Assembly (NCBI GenBank): GCA_013298415.1
Contig: JAAFHN010000086.1
Coordinates: 1 to 8,727 of the forward strand
Direction of reading: 5' to 3'
Origin: Comamonadaceae bacterium
GTDB lineage: Bacteria; Pseudomonadota; Gammaproteobacteria; Burkholderiales; Burkholderiaceae_C
Length of the DNA: 8,727 nt
Shown: positions 1 through 6,384 of the stretch, in pieces
Numbering within the stretch: the first letter of the stretch is position 1
Layout of the letters: each line of letters starts with the position of its first letter
Program-made: the position numbers and the translations under genes
Notes under the pieces: generated by a model
What the model was told of the DNA's origin: nothing
The model's input: the letters and a program-made list of their open reading frames with translations, nothing else
The model's database searches: none

Positions 1-581
1 GCATCCGCTTCTGGGAGCACTTTCCAAATGCCGACCTGCTCGATCAGCGCGAAGCCTTGCAGCCGCAATTGAGCGGCAAACTGGTTAAAGCCCTGAAGGG
101 CGGGCACTCGGCGCTCGGAATTCAGCGTCATTTGCCCTTTCACGCGAGGGTCCACCACGATGGTGCGGCCGGTGGCAGCGGCAATTGCGCGCGCCACATC
201 AGGGATTTCGGCAGCGTTGAAAGACAAGAGCACAGGGTCGCCAGGGCGGGTGTTGAGCTTGGCGCCAGCTGATGGGGGGCTCGTGCTGGGCTGATTGCTG
301 CCGGAGGGGCCAGGCGCCGCAGAGATCGCAGGGCTCGTCGTGACAGGGCTGAGCTGCACGGGTGCGGCCGATACTGGCGCGGGTTGCGGCACGGGAACGG
401 GTGCGCTCGGTGATTGGGCTTCGGTGGTCTGGAAAATCAGCGCAGCAGCCAAGGCACCCGCACTCAAGGCTTGCCAAGGCGGCACGCTGAGCCCAATGGT
501 GGCCGCAGACGTGGCCGAAGAGGCACCAGACACCGCAGCCTTGCGGGCGGACTTCAAAACGCGGGATGAGGGCTGAGGCAT
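1..581 (-). CDS. gspD: Type II secretion secretin GspD, N-terminal part (runs off left edge)
   Basis: Secretin that forms the outer-membrane channel of the type II secretion system. Only the first 193 codons are in the window, open from an ATG at 581 to the left edge. Residues 1-35 carry four basic residues (R7, K10, R13, K14). A hydrophobic stretch at about 36-50 (WQALSAGALAAALIF) looks like a signal peptide core with an unusually long n-region. A Pro/Ser/Ala-rich linker of about 55 residues follows (about 57-111). From about residue 115 the secretin N0 domain is recognisable, with VLLSFNAAEIPDVARAIA, then TGRTIVVDPRVKGQMTL, and GFALIEQVGIWKVLPEAD at the edge. The N1-N3 and secretin barrel domains would lie to the left. 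It starts 4 bp after the gspN stop and is the last visible gene of the minus-strand operon. The family call is firm; the exact start is less sure because of the long n-region. Confidence 0.92.
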   Translation of the reverse strand, partial: MPQPSSRVLKSARKAAVSGASSATSAATIGLSVPPWQALSAGALAAALIFQTTEAQSPSAPVPVPQPAPVSAAPVQLSPVTTSPAISAAPGPSGSNQPSTSPPSAGAKLNTRPGDPVLLSFNAAEIPDVARAIAAATGRTIVVDPRVKGQMTLNSERRVPALQGFNQFAAQLRLQGFALIEQVGIWKVLPEAD

Positions 582-585
582 GGGG

Positions 586-1416
586 CTACCCAATGGTGAT
601 GATGGACGACGCGCCGTCGCGACGGCCCACGATGTTGAGGATGTTTTGCAGGGCAGCTTCGTGCTGCGGATCTGCCACGGCCGCGCGGCCCAAAAAACGA
701 AAGCGGTTAGCTGCCCATTGGCCGTCACCCGTCAGTGCGAGTGCACCCTGCAAGGTGGTCAAGGCCACAGATGGCGTTGGCCGAGCAGCGCCAGCGCCTT
801 GAAAGTTCAAACGGTAGCTCCCGATGGGGGCAAGCGTGGAAAGCTTAGAGCGGGCATCCAAAATGTCGAGCTGGGCCTTGCCGGAGATGTCAAACCTGCC
901 CGCTCGAGATTTGATGGACAGGCCTTCTGATTGGGCAAGCAACTGGCCTTGAAGGCCCAAGGTGTTCCAAGGTGTGCCCAAGCCCTGAAGCAGTTGCGCG
1001 GGCAGCCGCCAGGCAGGTGCCCGAACCTGCATGTCAAAACCGCCCCAGCGGGGTTGCACCAGCGCTTGCCAAGCCTGATCGCCGCAGCATTGGGCGCTTG
1101 CGCTGGCAGCGAGTCCAATACCGCCTGAAAATTGCGGTCCGATGGTCCAACCTAGGCGCTGTGGCAGGCGGCTGCTCTGTGTACTGCCTTGCCCGCCCGT
1201 AAGCACCAGCACGCCGCTGCCGCGCCACACGGTGCCTCGCGCTTCCAATAGCTGGGCACGCCCGTCAGTTGCGCGTGCGAGTGCGTCGGCAAACCAGTGC
1301 GCAGGCGCGAAGAACACGGTGGCGGCTAGGCCGCCTGCGCAGGCCCACCCAAGCAGCGATGCGAAGCCTTGGGCGGCGGTGGCTGCTCCGGTTGTGTGTC
1401 GCAATGGTGGCCTCAT
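586..1416 (-). CDS. gspN: Type II secretion system protein GspN
   Basis: Accessory envelope component of the type II secretion system, found in a subset of gsp operons; its exact role is not settled. I chose the ATG at 1416 (276 aa) because it forms an ATGA overlap with the gspM stop; the longer frame upstream begins with TTG inside gspM. One membrane segment is visible at about residues 18-37 (ASLLGWACAGGLAATVFF). The remainder is predicted periplasmic. The motif EARGTVWRGSG (about 58-68) and the C-terminal region containing NRFRFLGRA and LQNILNIVGRRDGASSIITI (about 256-275) are typical of GspN, where an LLNxxGRRDG-like end is common. A CC pair at residues 110-111 is unusual for the protein. 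It has no clear ribosome binding site, so translation is probably coupled to gspM. Confidence 0.88.
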   Translation of the reverse strand: MRPPLRHTTGAATAAQGFASLLGWACAGGLAATVFFAPAHWFADALARATDGRAQLLEARGTVWRGSGVLVLTGGQGSTQSSRLPQRLGWTIGPQFSGGIGLAASASAQCCGDQAWQALVQPRWGGFDMQVRAPAWRLPAQLLQGLGTPWNTLGLQGQLLAQSEGLSIKSRAGRFDISGKAQLDILDARSKLSTLAPIGSYRLNFQGAGAARPTPSVALTTLQGALALTGDGQWAANRFRFLGRAAVADPQHEAALQNILNIVGRRDGASSIITIG

Positions 1417-1919
1417 GGCGTGGTGTAGATCGACAGGGTAAGCCTGCCGTCCCAAAGCACTGCGGTGGTTGTGCCTGCTGGCGCACTGCGCTGAAGGCTC
1501 ACTTGCGCGGGCAAGGCACGCGCTTGCACCCGCGCGCTTTGCACGAAGCTCAAGAGGCTTTGCGCTGGCACCCCCTTGAGCGTGACGCTGGCCTGGTCAC
1601 CCGCCACCGACAAGCCGCTGCCCGCACCCAATTGCGCCTTCACGAGGCTTTCCAGCACACGCACGCTCTCGTCTGTGGATACCTGGGGCACGCTCCGCGC
1701 AGCTTGTGCCGCAGCGGCCATCTGCTGCATGGCCGCAAGCTGGGCATCCGCGACGGCGTGTTGAGCGGCAGCCGTGGAAAGCGTGTGCAGTGCTGGCTTG
1801 ACGAGCCAAACCCAAATGCTTGCGCTGAAAACAAAACCGAGCGCGGCCCCGACGGCCCACTGCTCGCGTGACTGCAGGCGCTGCCACAAGTTCGTCATGG
1901 TTTGGAGCGAATTGCTCAT
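1413..1919 (-). CDS. gspM: Type II secretion system inner-membrane protein GspM
   Basis: Bitopic inner-membrane platform protein that partners GspL and helps hold the GspE-GspL-GspF assembly. The 168 aa length is usual for GspM. A short cytoplasmic N terminus (about 1-21) precedes one membrane segment at about 22-40 (WAVGAALGFVFSASIWVWLV). An Ala/Gln-rich, probably helical or coiled-coil stretch follows (about 45-76, with AAMQQMAAAAQAARS). The C-terminal part, about 85-168, is consistent with the ferredoxin-like periplasmic domain and contains VTLKGVPAQSLLSFV, a common GspM pattern. The start ATG at 1919 overlaps the gspL stop as ATGA and has a strong ribosome binding site, GGGGAG, 6 nt upstream inside gspL. 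The stop overlaps the gspN start. The call rests on domain pattern and operon position. Confidence 0.9.
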   Translation of the reverse strand: MSNSLQTMTNLWQRLQSREQWAVGAALGFVFSASIWVWLVKPALHTLSTAAAQHAVADAQLAAMQQMAAAAQAARSVPQVSTDESVRVLESLVKAQLGAGSGLSVAGDQASVTLKGVPAQSLLSFVQSARVQARALPAQVSLQRSAPAGTTTAVLWDGRLTLSIYTTP

Positions 1920-3019
1920 CGCTTGCTCCCCGAGTCAGTGCTGGGCGTGATCTTCAAATCGCGGTCACGGAACTCCACTGCAGCCGGAGCTTCTTTCGAA
2001 TTGGCTGCGCTGGCCGTGGCCCAGGTACTCAGCAATACCTCGAAATCGGTTGGGGCGAGTTGCCCGCTGCGCAATTGCGCAGCGTCCACGAGCTTGCGCA
2101 TCTGCGCAGGCGCATCGATCACCACTTTGACCTCTGGAAAGCTCTGCGTGAGGAGTGCCTGCGTGGCTGCATGCTTGGCAGCGATGGCTGTTTTTTGCTG
2201 GTAGGCCGCAAATTGCAGACCAACCAAGTTCACGAGCAGCAAGGCAGCGATGCCCCAGCGCAGGGCGCGCCAGCGTGGCGTGAACATCAAGGATTGAAGA
2301 GCGGCCGAGAATTGTTGCAGCGGGCTTTGGTTGCCCAAATGCGCAAATTCGAACTGCGCCAGATTGCCGATGACACTCTGCTCTGGGCCAGCACTGAGGG
2401 CCAGTCGCTCGTACCAAGCGAGTGGCTGCACTTTGCGTTCAAGCCAAGCTTCGGCTGCGGTCAGCAGCGCAGGCTCAGCCAGGTGCTCTGCCTGTCTTGC
2501 GTTGTCGTCGAGCAGTGCGGACTGGGTGAGCCAGGAGCCTTCGGTGGTCTGTATGGCCACCGTCGGAGATTCTGGGTCGCCATGCCACCAAGCCTGAGCC
2601 TGGCCACCAAGCTGCAATGGCGGCAAACCCGCTACCAAACGCGAGGGGCTGCGACCAGCCGCACTCAGCGCGGCGATCCGCTCGGTGATCCATGCCTTGT
2701 CGCACGCCATCACCCAGCGCTTGCCGTCCGCAGCGGCAAAGCTTGGGTTGGCGCAGGCAAGGTACAGGGCTGCCGTGTCGGAGAGCACCACCTCCTCGGC
2801 CAGGCCTTCGAGCACACTGCGCAGCCGGCCGCCGGTTTGCTTCGGAACGGCCAAAGCGTGCCAACTTAGCTGCGCGGCGGGCAAGGCGGCGGTGATTTGA
2901 GTGGCCGTCGGCAGCAAATCGAGGCTGCAGCGCCCGTGCTGAACGGCTTCCAATGCATCATTGAGCAGCACGAAACGCCAATCGGAGCCCTCCGCTGGTA
3001 CTTCAACAACCAGGCGCAT
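1916..3019 (-). CDS. gspL: Type II secretion system inner-membrane protein GspL
   Basis: Platform protein whose cytoplasmic actin-like domain recruits the secretion ATPase GspE and whose periplasmic part binds GspM. It is 367 aa. Residues 1-245 form the cytoplasmic region, with patterns such as LSWHALAVPKQTGGRLRSVL, then LEGLAEEVVLSD, then AEAWLERKVQPLAWYERLAL. One membrane segment lies at about 252-271 (LRWGIAALLLVNLVGLQFAA). The periplasmic part runs from about 272 and contains a helical stretch, then FPEVKVVIDAPAQMRKLVD, which is typical of GspL. The protein ends soon after VEFRDRDLKI, so the ferredoxin-like domain may be shorter than usual. The start ATG at 3019 has the ribosome binding site GAGGGAG just upstream, and 45 bp separate it from the gspK stop. 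Confidence 0.92.
   Translation of the reverse strand: MRLVVEVPAEGSDWRFVLLNDALEAVQHGRCSLDLLPTATQITAALPAAQLSWHALAVPKQTGGRLRSVLEGLAEEVVLSDTAALYLACANPSFAAADGKRWVMACDKAWITERIAALSAAGRSPSRLVAGLPPLQLGGQAQAWWHGDPESPTVAIQTTEGSWLTQSALLDDNARQAEHLAEPALLTAAEAWLERKVQPLAWYERLALSAGPEQSVIGNLAQFEFAHLGNQSPLQQFSAALQSLMFTPRWRALRWGIAALLLVNLVGLQFAAYQQKTAIAAKHAATQALLTQSFPEVKVVIDAPAQMRKLVDAAQLRSGQLAPTDFEVLLSTWATASAANSKEAPAAVEFRDRDLKITPSTDSGSKR
1926..1931 (-). promoter_or_regulatory. Ribosome binding site for gspM, inside gspL
   Basis: GGGGAG on the minus strand lies 6 nt upstream of the gspM ATG at 1919, within the last codons of gspL. It supports the ATGA-overlap start for gspM. Confidence 0.7.
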
Positions 3020-3022
3020 AGG

Positions 3023-3029
3023 CTCCCTC
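3023..3029 (-). promoter_or_regulatory. Ribosome binding site for gspL
   Basis: GAGGGAG on the minus strand ends 3 nt before the gspL ATG at 3019; its GAGG core has 6 nt spacing. It is one of the strongest Shine-Dalgarno matches in the window. It suits the gspK-gspL junction, where the genes do not overlap and coupling cannot be assumed. Confidence 0.7.
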
Positions 3030-3064
3030 GGGGCAAATGGTCCGTTCGGACTGGGCTAACAAAT

Positions 3065-4099
3065 TCACGGTTGCGATTGTAGAAGCGCATCACCTGCTCG
3101 GGCATTGCCCAGGTCGAGCGCTTGGTGCTCGCTCGAGCGTTGGCGCCAAACGATGCGGATGTCGTTGATCGATTCGCGTTGCAGCACGGCAAGTTCTTGC
3201 GTGATGCGTTGGCCCAAGCGCAATTGGCCGCGCACCTGAAAGTAGCGACTGCTCACGCTCGCTCGAGCGTCCACGATGTCAGCGGCTGATTCGGGCAGCA
3301 GCGCGGCCAACTCAGCAATGGTGTTGAAGGGTTCGCGCTCGCGTCTGGCGATCACGCGCCGAGCCTGCGCCACGTCGATCTTTGGCAGCAAGGCTTGCAG
3401 CACGTCGCTGGATGCCGTGTTCACGTTGATGGGTGTGGGGGTAGGCAAGAGCGTGATGTACGGCTCTAAACGGTCCCAGCTTCTTGACGAGAGCCCGAGC
3501 CGTTGCAGGTCTTCGACACGTTTGGGTGCGATCCCCGCATTTCCCCCCGCGGGACTTTGGCGATCCGGATCGCTGGCAAAACGCAGGCGCTCGGCCACCC
3601 GAGCTGCCTCCCCAGGGTCAAGCCTGAGCTGCTGAAAGAGGCGCAGCCAAGTGACCAGCGCGGCGGGATTTACTCGCCCACTTTCAGCAAGGTTGGTCAC
3701 GTTGAAGCGGGCCTGAAGGTCTTGGATCCGGCCAGAAAGAAATACGTCTTCGCTGGCGTCAAGCAGGGCCGAGTTGGCTTTGTCTGCCGCCAAAAAGGTG
3801 GACAGGCGCGATTCCTCCAAGCCAATGGCCCAGGGCTCGGCCAAGTGATCGATGCGGCCGGAGCGCAGATCTTCTCGCAAAATGAGCCTCGCCCAATCGA
3901 GCGCGCCGATTAGCAAGGCGCTCGCTTGCACTCGGGCCCGCTCGGCGGCTTCGGTTTCCACCATTTTGTGGCGAGCCCACAGCGCAGTCGCGGCCAAGCT
4001 GGCCACCAAACTCACCGTGAGCATGGCCATGAGGATGGCCACGCCGCGTTGTTGGAGCGCGGGGGGCGAGCAGCGACTCAGTTTTGCGAGGGCGTCCAC
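3065..4099 (-). CDS. gspK: Type II secretion system minor pseudopilin GspK
   Basis: Largest minor pseudopilin, thought to sit at the pseudopilus tip with GspI and GspJ. It is 344 aa and is read from a GTG at 4099, overlapping the end of gspJ by 22 bp; no ATG in this frame precedes the prepilin motif. The leader ends QQRG, with predicted cleavage after G19 before VAILMAMLTVSLVASLA. As expected for GspK, the mature protein lacks the Glu at position +5 found in the other pseudopilins. The globular part holds the family's helical region, including DLQARFNVTNL and GRVNPAAL (about 127-147). A helix-hairpin-helix type motif, PINVNTASSDVLQALLP, follows at about 223-239. The end, about 285-318, is a beta-rich portion with YFQVRGQLRLG. 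The weak upstream GGA suggests dependence on translation of gspJ. The family call is firm; the GTG start is likely. Confidence 0.93.
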   Translation of the reverse strand: MDALAKLSRCSPPALQQRGVAILMAMLTVSLVASLAATALWARHKMVETEAAERARVQASALLIGALDWARLILREDLRSGRIDHLAEPWAIGLEESRLSTFLAADKANSALLDASEDVFLSGRIQDLQARFNVTNLAESGRVNPAALVTWLRLFQQLRLDPGEAARVAERLRFASDPDRQSPAGGNAGIAPKRVEDLQRLGLSSRSWDRLEPYITLLPTPTPINVNTASSDVLQALLPKIDVAQARRVIARREREPFNTIAELAALLPESAADIVDARASVSSRYFQVRGQLRLGQRITQELAVLQRESINDIRIVWRQRSSEHQALDLGNARAGDALLQSQP

Positions 4100-4824
4100 G
4101 TCGGTCGGATCCAGTCTTTGGTGACGGCGCTGCCCATCGCTGGCGCGGCCAGCACGCTGAGCTGAAGGCGGATGCCATCCGGCACCAGGCCCACCTGAGA
4201 ATTCGCCGCAGCCTGGGGCGGCAGCAGGCCAGCTCCGCCCGTAAGCCCCGCCGCTGCGCGCCTTGCAGCGTCAGCCACCGCTGCCGCTTGGGCGGACAGC
4301 GCCTGCGCGTCAGCTTGTTCGTTGGCCGACAGCGGGTTCACCCAGGCGTTGCGCCGAAAGTAGAAAATTTGCCACTGACTCACCGCCACCGTGCTGATCT
4401 CTCCCGCACGGGACTGGGCGGCCTGCAAGGCCCTTTGCCAAGCAGACTCCAACTCAGCGCGTGTTTGCAGCTGAGGGCTTTGCCAGCGGGTGAGCTGCGT
4501 TTGACCCTCTCGATTTTGGAGCGACCAAACGACCACCCGCAAACCCAGCTCGGGTTGCACTGGATCGCGCCGGGCGATTCGCAGGTGTTTGCCATCAAAG
4601 TCAACTGCGCTCACCACGCCTGTTTCTGCGGCGGCGTTGAGATCAGCCTCCCACTGCTGCAATGTGGTGTGCAGCATGTGAGTGGCAAACGCGGTTTGTT
4701 CGTTTCGAGCCTGCGCGCGCAACAAGGCATCGATCGACTGCCAACTCATGCCCGCCATCAAGGCCAGGGCGGTGAGCGCTACCAGCACTTCGATCAAGGT
4801 GAATCCACGCGGGGCCGAGCGCAT
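4078..4824 (-). CDS. gspJ: Type II secretion system minor pseudopilin GspJ
   Basis: Minor pseudopilin that joins GspI and GspK in the pseudopilus tip. It is 248 aa. The short leader MRSAPRG is followed by FTLIEVLVALTALALMAG, a canonical type IV prepilin signal with cleavage after G7, Phe +1 and Glu +5. The body contains the GspJ pattern QTAFATHMLHTTLQQWEADL (about 43-62). Further on are VSQWQIFYFRRNAWVNPL (about 148-165) and LVPDGIRLQL (about 213-222). Between the last two is an Ala-rich segment (about 168-208) that looks like an insertion in the beta-sheet region. The start ATG at 4824 shares one base with the gspI stop (TGATG), with a GAGG ribosome binding site 5 nt upstream in gspI. The 3' end overlaps gspK. 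Confidence 0.94.
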   Translation of the reverse strand: MRSAPRGFTLIEVLVALTALALMAGMSWQSIDALLRAQARNEQTAFATHMLHTTLQQWEADLNAAAETGVVSAVDFDGKHLRIARRDPVQPELGLRVVVWSLQNREGQTQLTRWQSPQLQTRAELESAWQRALQAAQSRAGEISTVAVSQWQIFYFRRNAWVNPLSANEQADAQALSAQAAAVADAARRAAAGLTGGAGLLPPQAAANSQVGLVPDGIRLQLSVLAAPAMGSAVTKDWIRPTWTPSQN

Positions 4825-5228
4825 CAGTACCTCGCCAAAATGGTGGAGATGCGGTAAAGCTCAGAGCGATCCTGTGCTCTGCCGCTGAATACCCTGGCAT
4901 CGACCCGCCGAAAATTGGGATTCGGCGTGGGCGCGATGCTCAGCACCCCTTCAAACGCGCGATCCGCCTGGGTGCAGGTAAAACTTTGATCGCCCGCACC
5001 GGGGTAGAGGCGCGAAAGCCGAAGTTTGATCAGCTCGTTTTCGGCACACAGTTGCGCGAGCAAGGTTTGCTGCTGGCGTTCGCCGCTCAAAGTGAGTGCG
5101 CTTGCTGCCCGCAAACCGGCCGCCAGTGCGGTCGCCAAAATCGCGAGCGCAACGAGGACTTCGATCAGCGTCATGCCGCCGATGCGTCGTCGGCGTATTT
5201 GGGACTTGATGACTGCCTGCGCGTTCAT
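4824..5228 (-). CDS. gspI: Type II secretion system minor pseudopilin GspI
   Basis: Minor pseudopilin that nucleates the pseudopilus tip together with GspJ and GspK. It is 134 aa, the usual GspI length. The leader has a strongly basic stretch, RRRRIGG, with predicted cleavage after G18. The mature N terminus is MTLIEVLVALAILATALAAG, with Glu at +5 and Met at +1 in place of the common Phe. Two cysteines (C61 and C85) could pair. The C-terminal half, with RRVDARVFSG and ISTILARY, fits the small alpha/beta GspI fold. The start ATG at 5228 forms an ATGA overlap with the gspH stop, and the stop forms TGATG with gspJ. Confidence 0.94.
   Translation of the reverse strand: MNAQAVIKSQIRRRRIGGMTLIEVLVALAILATALAAGLRAASALTLSGERQQQTLLAQLCAENELIKLRLSRLYPGAGDQSFTCTQADRAFEGVLSIAPTPNPNFRRVDARVFSGRAQDRSELYRISTILARY
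4830..4833 (-). promoter_or_regulatory. Ribosome binding site for gspJ, inside gspI
   Basis: GAGG on the minus strand lies 5 nt upstream of the gspJ ATG at 4824, in the final codons of gspI. It supports reinitiation at the TGATG junction. Confidence 0.6.
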
Positions 5229-5773
5229 TGCAGGCTTGCTTTCTGAATCGAAAATGGCCTGAGGCCATCGGTTTCGATGCGAACCGAGTCACGCTCAAGG
5301 TTGAGCTGACTGCTGTGCGCCGCAACCAATGGCTCGGGGCCCAAAGGGATCACGAGCGATTCGGGCGCAGCGCCGCCGGTTGCTGGGCTCGACTGCTTGC
5401 CGGTGAGGCTTTGCCACGTCAATCGAGCTGGCAGTTCCAGGGCGGGCAAGTCACGACTTGCGGGAAAAAACTGGAGGCTCGGCATGGGCTGATTCGCGCT
5501 TGGCGACAGCAGCACTGCGCTGACTGCTACACCGGTGGCTCGGCTCAGCGTGCGCCCTTGCTCCAGGGCTGCCACCACCCGCGCGGCGGTGGCGTCCAAC
5601 TCGCGTTCACCGCTGCTGCGGATGGCCATCACCACGAAGCTTGACGCGAGCGCGATGATGGCAACCACCACCATCAGCTCCAAAAGCGTGAACCCGCCAG
5701 CGCTTGGAGCGGCTGGTTTTGCGGAGGGAGTCAAAGCCGATCTGGGGCCAGGTTCTGAAGTGTGAGCGTGCAT
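5225..5773 (-). CDS. gspH: Type II secretion system minor pseudopilin GspH
   Basis: Minor pseudopilin that links the GspI-J-K tip to the GspG shaft. It is 182 aa. The prepilin signal is GG then FTLLELMVVVAIIALASSFV, with predicted cleavage after G27, Phe +1 and Glu +5. The 27-residue leader is long and has no basic residue next to the cleavage site; the nearest are K19 and R11. The GspH-typical segment RVVAALEQGRTLSRATGVAV follows (about 65-84), and a GspH-like end is seen at VRIETDGLRPFSI (about 164-176). The start ATG at 5773 is the only ATG before the cleavage site. Its ribosome binding site is weak (TTGGG). It lies 93 bp downstream of gspG and overlaps gspI by ATGA. gspH could be named fimT-like by generic tools, but the operon decides it. 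Confidence 0.92.
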   Translation of the reverse strand: MHAHTSEPGPRSALTPSAKPAAPSAGGFTLLELMVVVAIIALASSFVVMAIRSSGERELDATAARVVAALEQGRTLSRATGVAVSAVLLSPSANQPMPSLQFFPASRDLPALELPARLTWQSLTGKQSSPATGGAAPESLVIPLGPEPLVAAHSSQLNLERDSVRIETDGLRPFSIQKASLQ

Positions 5774-5866
5774 GTTGACCCAATCAGAACCGAGGCCAAT
5801 CCGACGGCTCTGCGCGAGGGCCGGGTGACGGCGAATCGGCGGCGAAATGTGGGCGAATAGAGAGCG
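5774..5866 (-). other. gspG-gspH intergenic gap with weak hairpin
   Basis: These 93 bp between the gspG stop and the gspH ATG are the longest gap in the minus-strand operon. A weak stem can be drawn at 5805-5823 (CGG/CCG and CTC/GAG with a 2-nt bulge and 5-nt loop), with no following T run. Three ATTCGCC-like units lie close together near the gspG stop (about 5830-5860). I see no clear promoter. A gap after gspG could allow RNA processing or partial attenuation, so that the major pseudopilin is made in excess; this is inference. Confidence 0.3.
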
Positions 5867-6310
5867 CTATTGCCAACTGCCGATGTCGGCATTGTTGCCT
5901 TCGCCGCCGCTTTTGCCGTCTGCGCCAAAACTCATCACGTCCACTTCGCCCTTGATGCCGGGGTTGAGGTACTGGTACGGGCGGCCCCAAGGATCGTTGG
6001 GGAGTTTTTCCACATATGGCTTCCAGTTGGGCGGGATTGGATTGGTTGTGGGCTTCGTGAGCAGCGCGTTCAGACCCTGCTCGGCGCTGGGATAGCGCTG
6101 GTTGTCGAGTTTGTAGAGCTTGAGCGACTGCATCAGGTTGTTGATGTCCGTCTTTGCGGCTGTCACGCGGGCGTCGTCGGCCCTGCTCAGAAGATTGGGC
6201 ACGATCAAACCGGCCAAAACGCCAATGATGACCAAAACCACCATCAGCTCAATCAGGGTGAAACCTGCGGCTTTGAGTTTGCGAAGAGAAACGGCGGGGG
6301 GAAAAGACAT
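5867..6310 (-). CDS. gspG: Type II secretion system major pseudopilin GspG
   Basis: Major pseudopilin; its subunits polymerise into the periplasmic pseudopilus that drives substrate through GspD. The ATG at 6310 gives 147 aa and a proper leader, MSFPPAVSLRKLKAAG, cleaved after G16. A GTG at 6397 in the same frame would give a long unlikely leader and overlap gspC. The mature start FTLIELMVVLVIIGVLAGLI has Phe +1 and Glu +5. Further hallmarks are AKTDINNLMQSLKLYKLDN, RYPSAEQGLNALLTKP and DPWGRPYQYLNPG. The C-terminal SFGADGKSGGEGNNADI (about 128-144) is the calcium-binding loop region of GspG. No Shine-Dalgarno sequence is visible upstream of 6310. It is the first gene of the minus-strand operon. 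Confidence 0.97.
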   Translation of the reverse strand: MSFPPAVSLRKLKAAGFTLIELMVVLVIIGVLAGLIVPNLLSRADDARVTAAKTDINNLMQSLKLYKLDNQRYPSAEQGLNALLTKPTTNPIPPNWKPYVEKLPNDPWGRPYQYLNPGIKGEVDVMSFGADGKSGGEGNNADIGSWQ

Positions 6311-6384
6311 GGGTGCAGTGCAACGGGGACTCAGGCGCTGATGATAATGCGAGCCATTCCATGACTTCTTTCTGTGTTTGAACG
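6311..6384. promoter_or_regulatory. Divergent gspG/gspC control region
   Basis: These 74 bp separate the start codons of two oppositely directed T2SS transcription units, so promoters for both must lie here or extend into the neighbouring genes. On the plus strand GATAAT at 6343-6348 is a possible -10 element for gspC, 36 nt before its ATG, but no good -35 lies 16-18 bp upstream. On the minus strand CATTAT over 6349-6344 is a weaker match for gspG. No clear operator palindrome is visible, and neither gene has an obvious ribosome binding site. Confidence 0.35.

Noticed and set aside
1417..1455. Upstream TTG extension of gspN
   Set aside because: The ATG at 1416 makes an ATGA overlap with the gspM stop, as at other junctions in the operon; the extra 13 residues have no support.
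1868..2869. Plus-strand open frame of 333 codons opposite gspL and gspM
   Set aside because: It lies antisense to two well-recognised genes, has an Arg/Gly/Cys-rich composition typical of shadow frames in GC-rich DNA, and shows no recognisable domain.
4084..4857. Plus-strand open frame of 257 codons opposite gspJ
   Set aside because: It is a shadow of gspJ with no family motif, start context or neighbours supporting it.
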